A stretch of 5,204 nt of DNA from JAGTRP01 sp050259815 (lineage in GTDB: Bacteria > Pseudomonadota > Gammaproteobacteria > Burkholderiales > Rhodocyclaceae), in the NCBI GenBank assembly GCA_050259815.1, contig JBLNBI010000323.1, forward strand, positions 1 through 5,204. The letters are read 5' to 3'. A program made the translations under genes and the position numbers. Under the pieces are notes generated by a model, which was not told the origin of the DNA, did not search any database, and saw only the letters and a list, made by a program, of their open reading frames with translations. Of the stretch, positions 1-5,204 are shown in pieces (positions within the stretch are counted from its first letter, which is position 1; each line of letters starts with the position of its first letter).

Positions 1-925
1 ACTTGTAGCCGTCCGCCTCGGCGGGCAGGTCGCCGGCCAGGGCCAGCTCGTTGTGGTTCCACAGGGGCAGCAGCACGTTCTTCGTGCCCTTGTAGGTCCA
101 CTTCATGTCGGAGATGCGGCCGTGGTAGCCCTCGAAATCCTCGATCATCAGGTCGGAGCCCAGGAAGGCGTCGGTGACCTGGCCCTGGGCCAGGCGGCGC
201 ACCCGGCGCTGGAAGCCCAGGTAGAGGTAGGCGTCGTCCAGCTTCAGGTCATCGGAAAAGCGCTGGATCAGGAGCTGGGTGTTCTTCAGATCCTGAGGCT
301 CGTTGGCCTTCACGTAGATGGCCCGGAAGATGCCGGACGGGTTGGGGGTGATTTCCGGCACCGGGGCATCCTTGGTCCGGTGCATGAAGTTGAGGAAGTG
401 GAAGTCGTACTTGATGGTCTTTTCCACCTGCCCGCTCTGCATGTTGCGGTACTTCCAGTAGAAGGGGGAGATGATGCCGCCGTCGCCCCAGTTCACGCCG
501 TACTTGTAGTTCCAGGCCAGCTTCTCGCCGGCACGGGGATCCTTGGCATCCGGCTCCTCGGGGAAGGGACGGCCGGCCACGTAGCCGGTCATCTCGCCGG
601 GCTGGCTGCCCAGCTTGGCCTTGTTGAGGTTGGCGCGGGTGGCGTCGATGTAGGCCTTGTTGATGGGGAACTGGGTGGTCGGGCCCACCTTGATCTGGAA
701 CAGGCCTTCCTTGATCAGGCGATACACGCCGGCCCCCAGGACCTCCTTGAACTGGTCCACGTTGGCCTTGCTGATGACGGTGCCGGCAGTCAGGCCCGGG
801 GCGCTGGGCATGCCGCCCTTGTAGGGATTGAAGGAATTTTCCACGTCGGCGTCGGTGGCGGCCTGGGCGGTGCCCACCAGGGCCGCGGCGGCGAGGGGCA
901 GCAGCGGGATGAGATGCTTTTTCAT
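1..925 (-). CDS. DUF1329-family periplasmic protein, 3'-truncated by window edge
   Basis: The first 308 residues of a DUF1329 (PF07044) protein; family members are usually about 450 residues, so roughly a third is missing past position 1. Start ATG 925 has GAGGAG 7 nt upstream. The signal peptide is MKKHLIPLLPLAAAALVGTAQA, read as two parts: basic MKKH then a hydrophobic core, with cleavage after AQA (residue 22). No Cys follows the core, so it is not a lipoprotein and should be soluble in the periplasm or held by partners. Recognisable family segments are AGTVISKANVDQF (47-59), the Tyr/Trp-rich NYKYGVNWGDGG region (139-150), and QRRVRRLA (239-246) followed by SDLMIEDFEGYHGRI (257-271). The family is related to the LolA/LolB-like fold that binds lipid in a half-barrel, so carrying a hydrophobic substrate or lipid between membranes is a reasonable inference, not something the sequence proves. 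It begins 20 nt after the DUF1302 stop, so the two are almost certainly co-transcribed. Confidence 0.92.
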   Translation of the reverse strand, partial: MKKHLIPLLPLAAAALVGTAQAATDADVENSFNPYKGGMPSAPGLTAGTVISKANVDQFKEVLGAGVYRLIKEGLFQIKVGPTTQFPINKAYIDATRANLNKAKLGSQPGEMTGYVAGRPFPEEPDAKDPRAGEKLAWNYKYGVNWGDGGIISPFYWKYRNMQSGQVEKTIKYDFHFLNFMHRTKDAPVPEITPNPSGIFRAIYVKANEPQDLKNTQLLIQRFSDDLKLDDAYLYLGFQRRVRRLAQGQVTDAFLGSDLMIEDFEGYHGRISDMKWTYKGTKNVLLPLWNHNELALAGDLPAEADGYK

Positions 926-932
926 GTTATGT

Positions 933-938
933 CTCCTC
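933..938 (-). promoter_or_regulatory. Ribosome binding site of the DUF1329 gene
   Basis: The minus strand reads GAGGAG 7 nt before ATG 925, inside the 20-nt gap after the DUF1302 stop codon (946-948). Good match and spacing; the short gap supports co-transcription and possibly translational coupling. Confidence 0.85.
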
Positions 939-945
939 GGTTAGG

Positions 946-2913
946 TCAGAACTTGTAGTTGAGCTTCACGTAGATGTCGTTTTCCCGGAACGCCGTGCCG
1001 ATGGGGCCGGCCCGGAAGCGGCCCAGGGGCTCGAGGCCGGACAGGCCGCGGGAATAGGCGGTCATGGGATTGGCGTCGCCCACCGGGGCGGTGAAGGGAG
1101 CGAAGGGGTTGCAGCTGCGGCAGTCGTCCACCTTGTAGTGCTCGTCGCCGTTGGCGCCCTTGTAGTTGGCGCCGAAGGTGAGCTTCAGGTCGTTGGTCAT
1201 GTTCCACTCCACCTGGGGGGCTACCGCAAAGGCCTTGGCCTGGAAGTCCCGGGCGAAGATCACCTGGGGGCTGACCGTGCCGTTCTTCAGGAAGCCCTTG
1301 ATGAGCAGGGTGCCGATGAAGCTGTCTTCCCAGTCGGCCATGCCCACCCGGCCCAGGGAACTGTCCCGCAGCTCGTGGTTGAAGATGTGCTGGTAGAAGA
1401 GCTGGGCGGAGATGAGGGTGGCCGAGGTTTCGCTGATGAGGGGGATGAAGGTGGGACGGTCCACCCCGATCACCGAACGGAACACGTTGTTCTTGGAGTA
1501 CAGCTCGGGCTTGGCCGTGTTGGCGAATTCCTCACCCTCGGTCAGCGCCGCCTCCATCCGCACCGCCGCGCCCACGGCCGGCAACTGGAAGTCCATGGAG
1601 CCGCCCACCAGGTTCACCCTCGGGAAATACATGTCGAAGGAGATCAGGTAGGGCCAGTTGTTCTGGTACTGGCCGGTGAAGGAATTGACCGCCCGCTTGC
1701 CGCCGTGGAGCGAAGGCAGCTGGGAGCGGTAGGTCAGGGCGTTGAGGGAGAAGGACAGGCCATCCTGGGTCACGCCTTCGTACTTGGCGCCCAACTGGGT
1801 GTTGCTGAGGCTCCAGCTGGGCATGTGCACGTCGGCAAGGCCGATCTGGTGGGGGCCGAAGTTGGTGGCCAGCAGGGTGCCGGGGGCCACGTTGGCGAAG
1901 TTGGCCACGGTGCCGCCGTTATCCCAGAGGTTGGCCATGCCCCGGAAGAAGCAGCCGGCATCCAGGATGACGTTGGGCGAACCGCACTGGCCCAGGTTGT
2001 TGGGCCGGAACTTGTCGAAATTCCAGACGATCTGGAAGTTGCGGTCCTGCATGGTCTCGCTCGCACCCATGCGGTATTCCGCCTGGGCGATCCACATGGG
2101 GATGCGGATGTCCGAGAGCTCGTCGTAGATGTTGTTCCGGGAGTAATCCACCGGGTTGATCACGTCCAGAACCCGGAACAGGTCCGTCCGGCCCCACACC
2201 ACCTGCTGCTTGCCGATCTTCACGAAGAGGTCGTTGCCCCCCTCCAGGTGGAAGGTCTTCTTGGTGTAGACCTCCCGCAGGAAGTCGAGGCGGTTGTTGA
2301 ATTCCGGCGCTTCCAGCTCCGACTGCTTCAGGTTGCCGTAGCCGCCGAAGTCCCGGCAGCCGCGGCTATCCGTGTCGCAGGGACGGACCGGCACGGCGAA
2401 GGCGACGCCGCCCTCGGTGTTGTGCCAGCGGTCGCCCAGGAGGCGGAAGCCGGTATTGGGGCTGTTGGGATAGCCGTTGGTGAAGGCATTGCCCGGCAGG
2501 CCCATGCCGGCGACCACCGCATTGGTGACCGGGCCGGCGCCGTAGGGCGTCTGGATATAGCCGCCCGGGGTGGTGGATTGCATGCTGACGGCGCCGCCGG
2601 CCTTCCTGCCGTACTCATCGCTGTTCATGCGGTAGACGCCGTCCCAGCTGCCCCGCAGGATGCCGTGCAGGGCCCAGCCGTCGTTCATGCCCTTGTCGAA
2701 CTCGGCCTGCAGGGTATTGCGGAACTTGGCCAGGCCCACATTCTCCCGGCGGACCGTATGGTTCTCGTAGGTCACATCCACCTTCCAGGGGGAGTCGCCC
2801 TCCCCCAGGGACGGCAGATCCGCCCAGGCTGCCTGGCCGGCCAGCGCCAGCCCGACCGCCGCCACGGCTGCCTTCATGGGCAGCCGGTGATGCTGTTGCT
2901 TCTTCTTGTGCAT
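946..2913 (-). CDS. DUF1302-family outer-membrane protein, complete
   Basis: Predicted outer-membrane beta-barrel of 655 residues, within the usual size of DUF1302 (PF06980) proteins. I chose ATG 2913 because an AGGAGG site lies 9 nt upstream and the product begins with a good signal peptide: basic n-region (residues 1-14), hydrophobic core AAVAAVGLALAG, cleavage after AWA at residue 31. Met13 is a weaker alternative start. The frame stays open to 3156, but that extension overlaps the exporter gene and has arginine- and proline-rich shadow composition. The family hallmark is at about 232-260 (GKQQVVWGRTDLFRVLDVIN, then PVDYSRN). Many alternating amphipathic segments follow, and the last residues KLNYKF end in the Phe expected for BAM-dependent barrels. 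A Gly/Asn/Pro-rich stretch (about 104-195) precedes the hallmark. All six Cys fall in three close pairs: 179/186, 310/321 and 598/601. It sits between exporter and DUF1329 genes, suggesting the outer-membrane end of one transport route. A porin-like or structural role is inferred; the substrate is not identifiable. Confidence 0.92.
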   Translation of the reverse strand: MHKKKQQHHRLPMKAAVAAVGLALAGQAAWADLPSLGEGDSPWKVDVTYENHTVRRENVGLAKFRNTLQAEFDKGMNDGWALHGILRGSWDGVYRMNSDEYGRKAGGAVSMQSTTPGGYIQTPYGAGPVTNAVVAGMGLPGNAFTNGYPNSPNTGFRLLGDRWHNTEGGVAFAVPVRPCDTDSRGCRDFGGYGNLKQSELEAPEFNNRLDFLREVYTKKTFHLEGGNDLFVKIGKQQVVWGRTDLFRVLDVINPVDYSRNNIYDELSDIRIPMWIAQAEYRMGASETMQDRNFQIVWNFDKFRPNNLGQCGSPNVILDAGCFFRGMANLWDNGGTVANFANVAPGTLLATNFGPHQIGLADVHMPSWSLSNTQLGAKYEGVTQDGLSFSLNALTYRSQLPSLHGGKRAVNSFTGQYQNNWPYLISFDMYFPRVNLVGGSMDFQLPAVGAAVRMEAALTEGEEFANTAKPELYSKNNVFRSVIGVDRPTFIPLISETSATLISAQLFYQHIFNHELRDSSLGRVGMADWEDSFIGTLLIKGFLKNGTVSPQVIFARDFQAKAFAVAPQVEWNMTNDLKLTFGANYKGANGDEHYKVDDCRSCNPFAPFTAPVGDANPMTAYSRGLSGLEPLGRFRAGPIGTAFRENDIYVKLNYKF

Positions 2914-2978
2914 GGGTGTCCCCCTCCTTTTAAGTGCTGCAGAAAAAACTGCTTGTCTTGTCGGTGCCGGGATGGCCG
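2914..2978 (-). other. 65-nt intergenic spacer between exporter and DUF1302 genes
   Basis: This is the only gap of any size in the window. On the minus strand it has an AT-richer core than the surrounding genes, containing a T6 run inside a small inverted repeat (GCAG-T6-CTGC, 2939-2952) and then the DUF1302 ribosome binding site. The 4-bp stem with the T run in the loop is not an intrinsic terminator, so read-through from the exporter gene is expected. A weak internal promoter or mRNA processing site cannot be excluded, but no convincing -35/-10 pair is seen. Confidence 0.6.
2923..2928 (-). promoter_or_regulatory. Ribosome binding site of the DUF1302 gene
   Basis: The minus strand reads AAAAGGAGGGGG, with AGGAGG 9 nt before ATG 2913. 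This near-perfect Shine-Dalgarno decides the start against the longer open frame that reaches 3156 and against Met13. Its strength suggests independent, efficient translation of the outer-membrane protein rather than coupling to the exporter stop 65 nt upstream. Confidence 0.85.
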
Positions 2979-5204
2979 TCAGTCGGTCTCCAGCACGCCG
3001 TCCTCGTCGTAATGGGCCGCGGTCACGAACCGGGGCTGGAACACCACGCACCAGGAGGGCACGATGAGCATGGCCGCGATGGCATTGACGATGAGCATGA
3101 AAGAGAGGAGCACGGCCGCATCGGACTGGAAGCGCAGGTCCGACATGAAGATCCACATCACCACGCCGGCGATGAGGGTGGCGGCGGTGAAGCTGACCGC
3201 GTAGCCGGTGGTGGCCACGGCGTTGATGACGGCCTTCTTCATGTCCCGCAGGGCGGCGAACTCTTCCCGGATGCGGTCCATGAAATAGACGGCGTAGTCG
3301 ATGCCGACCCCGACCCCCACGGCGATCACCGGCACCGTATTGACGCTGATGCCGATATTCATGGCCCCCATGTAGGCGTAGGTCATGAGGGTGGAGAACA
3401 GCATGGGCAGGACCATCAGCCAGCCGGCATGGACCGAGCTGTAGTAGGCCATGACGATGAGGAAGGCCAGGATCATGACCGCCGGGATGATGATCATGTG
3501 GTCGGTGTGGAGCGCCTGGTTGCCCGCCGCGGTGACGCCGATGATGCCGCCCCCCAGCTCGATGTGCAGGCCGGGCACGTCCTGGCTGGCCTTCCGGATG
3601 CCCTCCTCGGCCAGGGCCACCACCCGGTTGATGGTCGCCGCCTGGTGGTCCTTGTAATAGAACACCATGTCGGCCTGGTCCTCCTCCGGATTGACGAACT
3701 CCTTCAGGGCCCCCGGGATCGGGCTGGAGGCCATGTAGGCGAACATCAGGCCACCGATTTCGTCGGCGGTATCCGGGAGCTGCATCCAGCGGGGATCGTC
3801 GTTGTGGGTCAGGCGGTTGACCACCCGCACCACCCCCGGCAGGGCCTTGGTGCCGCCCAGGCCCGGGTCGGACAGCATGTGGGCCTGGAAGCGCTCGATG
3901 GCCGCCATGACCTCGGGCCGGCGGATGCCGCCCTTGTCGTCGGTGCGGGCCACCACGTGCAGTTCCTCGGAACCCGGGAAGAGGTTGTTGATGGCCTTGG
4001 TGGAGATGTTGTAGTCATGGTCGTGGTGCAGGAGCGGAGAACCCGGCTCCGATTCGCCCAGCTGCACCCGGGTCACCAGGTAGGAAGCGCCGATGGCCCC
4101 GATCAGGGTAAGCAGCAGGATGCTGCGGGCGCCGCCCTCGGTGCCGCCGGTGCGGGCCATGAATCCCCCCAGCAGCTTGCGCACCCCCTGGTTGGCGTTC
4201 TCCGTGCTCCGGGGCTGGGGCAGGATGGTGAGCGCCAGGGGCACCATGAAGTGCACCGTGAAGATCACCGAAAAGCCCCAGAAGCCCGCGGAAAGGCCCA
4301 GCTTGTAGTTGAAGGGCGCGGCCCCCAGGACCAGGACGGCAATCCCTACCGCATCGACGATGATGGCCAGGGATCCCGGCCGGAACAGGGCGTCCAGGGC
4401 ATTGCGGGCGGCCTTCTTCGCCTCCTTCACCACCGCCAGTTCCTCGTAGTAGCGCACCACCAGTTGCACCCCGTGGGAGGTGGCCCGGGCGGCGATGAGG
4501 AAAGGGATGGGGAGCGCCAGGGGCTCCAGGTTGATGCCCATGACCGCCATGAAGCCCAGGCCCCAGATGGAAGACAGGGCGATGCCCAGGAGCGGCAGGG
4601 CAATGCCGTACAGGCGCCGGAAATAGACCACCAGCAGGCCGGCCAGCAGCGCTAGGGTATAGGCCAGGATGGCGACAATCTGGTTGAGATAGGTATAGAC
4701 CCAGCCGGTGAGGACCGGATTGCCGGTGACGTGGATGCGGTGCCCGGGTTTTTCCAGGGAGGCGCGCACCTGCTGGAGGGCCTCGAAGGTCTTCCGGTAA
4801 TCCACGTCGCTCTCGTTCAGTTGGGCCTTGATCAAGGCGGCCTTGAGGTCCGGCGACACCAGCAGTCCGTAGATGGTCGGATTGGAAATCACGTCCTTCT
4901 TGAGCTGTTCCAGCTCCGCCACGGTGCGATGGGTCTTGGCGGGCTCGTAGTAGGCGTCGGAAGCGAAGCCGCCCTCCTCGTCCAGGTACACCTTGCGGGC
5001 GGTACGGTGGGTGAGGCTGGAGACCAGGTTGTGGTTGACGCTGGGCAGGCTGTCCAGGCCCTGGGTGGCCTCGTGGATGAGGTGCAGGGTCTCGTCGTTG
5101 AAAATGGTGCCCTGCTCCACCTCGACGGCCATCACGATCATGTTGGCGCCGCCGAAGTTCTCCTTCAGGCGGTTGTAGACCTGGATGTAGCGGTGGTTCT
5201 GGGG
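2979..5204 (-). CDS. RND/MMPL-family inner-membrane exporter, 5'-truncated by window edge
   Basis: Probable proton-driven exporter of a hydrophobic or lipid-like substrate, acting in the inner membrane. The frame is open to position 5204 with no stop, so the true start and TM1 lie outside; the Met at 5141 is internal, because the 21 codons before it continue family-like sequence (HRYIQVYNRLKENFGGAN). 741 residues are visible. Numbering from the window edge: periplasmic loop 1 about 1-173; TM2-TM6 near 174-195, 198-223, 226-246, 278-297 and 304-329; TM7 360-377; periplasmic loop 2 about 378-568; TM8-TM12 near 569-589, 591-611, 619-641, 665-688 and 696-721; then a short acidic tail ending LETD. 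The duplicated 6+6 helix plan and the TM10 motif GVGVGIDYAVYF (Asp about 636) are MMPL/sterol-sensing-type hallmarks. The equivalent TM4 stretch reads ARATSHGVQ and lacks the Asp. First visible gene of the operon; the next gene starts 65 nt downstream. Substrate unknown. Family call firm, function inferred. Confidence 0.93.
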   Translation of the reverse strand, partial: PQNHRYIQVYNRLKENFGGANMIVMAVEVEQGTIFNDETLHLIHEATQGLDSLPSVNHNLVSSLTHRTARKVYLDEEGGFASDAYYEPAKTHRTVAELEQLKKDVISNPTIYGLLVSPDLKAALIKAQLNESDVDYRKTFEALQQVRASLEKPGHRIHVTGNPVLTGWVYTYLNQIVAILAYTLALLAGLLVVYFRRLYGIALPLLGIALSSIWGLGFMAVMGINLEPLALPIPFLIAARATSHGVQLVVRYYEELAVVKEAKKAARNALDALFRPGSLAIIVDAVGIAVLVLGAAPFNYKLGLSAGFWGFSVIFTVHFMVPLALTILPQPRSTENANQGVRKLLGGFMARTGGTEGGARSILLLTLIGAIGASYLVTRVQLGESEPGSPLLHHDHDYNISTKAINNLFPGSEELHVVARTDDKGGIRRPEVMAAIERFQAHMLSDPGLGGTKALPGVVRVVNRLTHNDDPRWMQLPDTADEIGGLMFAYMASSPIPGALKEFVNPEEDQADMVFYYKDHQAATINRVVALAEEGIRKASQDVPGLHIELGGGIIGVTAAGNQALHTDHMIIIPAVMILAFLIVMAYYSSVHAGWLMVLPMLFSTLMTYAYMGAMNIGISVNTVPVIAVGVGVGIDYAVYFMDRIREEFAALRDMKKAVINAVATTGYAVSFTAATLIAGVVMWIFMSDLRFQSDAAVLLSFMLIVNAIAAMLIVPSWCVVFQPRFVTAAHYDEDGVLETD

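Noticed and set aside
53..958. Plus-strand open frame (301 codons) antisense to the DUF1329 gene
   Set aside because: Low-complexity Val/Gly/Leu/His composition; the minus-strand reading has a signal peptide, ribosome binding site and DUF1329 motifs.
2939..2952. Inverted repeat as an intrinsic terminator
   Set aside because: The stem is only 4 bp and the T run sits in the loop rather than after the stem, so it does not fit a Rho-independent terminator.
1138..3012. Long plus-strand open frame (624 codons) antisense to the DUF1302 gene
   Set aside because: Same shadow effect: Gly/Val/His/Ala-rich, no signal peptide or domain, no convincing ribosome binding site, and entirely opposite a gene with family hallmarks.
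2914..3156. N-terminal extension of the DUF1302 reading frame to an upstream Met at 3156
   Set aside because: Those 81 codons overlap the exporter 3' end in another frame, are Arg/Pro/His-rich, and would bury the signal peptide. ATG 2913 has a strong ribosome binding site and an immediate signal peptide.
2934..4655. Long plus-strand open frame (573 codons) antisense to the exporter gene
   Set aside because: Its product is a Gly/His/Asp/Val-rich string without domains, as expected opposite a high-GC gene with strong third-position bias. The minus-strand frame has clear MMPL motifs and helices.
5139..5141. Met codon at 5141 as the start of the exporter
   Set aside because: The frame continues upstream to the window edge with family-like sequence and no stop, no ribosome binding site precedes it, and TM1 would be missing.

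Overview
The window is a high-GC stretch, roughly 60-70% G+C by eye. It carries three protein genes, all on the minus strand, tightly packed and co-oriented. Read in the direction of transcription (high to low coordinates) they are: (1) an RND/MMPL-family inner-membrane exporter whose 5' end lies beyond position 5204; (2) a complete DUF1302-family outer-membrane protein; (3) a DUF1329-family periplasmic protein whose 3' end lies beyond position 1. The double-membrane export signals, the codon bias and the family combination point to a Gram-negative proteobacterium. A betaproteobacterium such as a member of the Rhodocyclales/Burkholderiales is the most likely source, but that placement is from memory of where these families cluster and was not tested.

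Layout: 5204-2979 encodes the exporter (741 residues visible, 11 of an expected 12 membrane helices). A 65-nt spacer follows (2978-2914) with a strong ribosome binding site but no convincing terminator. 2913-946 encodes the 655-residue DUF1302 protein, with a signal peptide and a C-terminal phenylalanine typical of beta-barrels. A 20-nt spacer (945-926) holds a GAGGAG site. 925-1 encodes the first 308 residues of the DUF1329 protein. No promoter is visible; the operon promoter probably lies upstream of the exporter, outside the window. There is no RNA gene, mobile element, CRISPR array or long repeat that I can support.

Together the genes look like a trans-envelope module. The RND protein would move a hydrophobic substrate out of the inner membrane, the DUF1329 protein (family related to the LolA/LolB-type lipid-binding fold) could carry it through the periplasm, and the DUF1302 barrel would sit in the outer membrane. 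This gene trio recurs in Proteobacteria, often near genes for steroid, terpenoid, alkane or fatty-acid metabolism, but its substrate is not settled to my knowledge. It is the best candidate in this window for an under-described system. Long open frames on the plus strand are codon-bias shadows, not genes.
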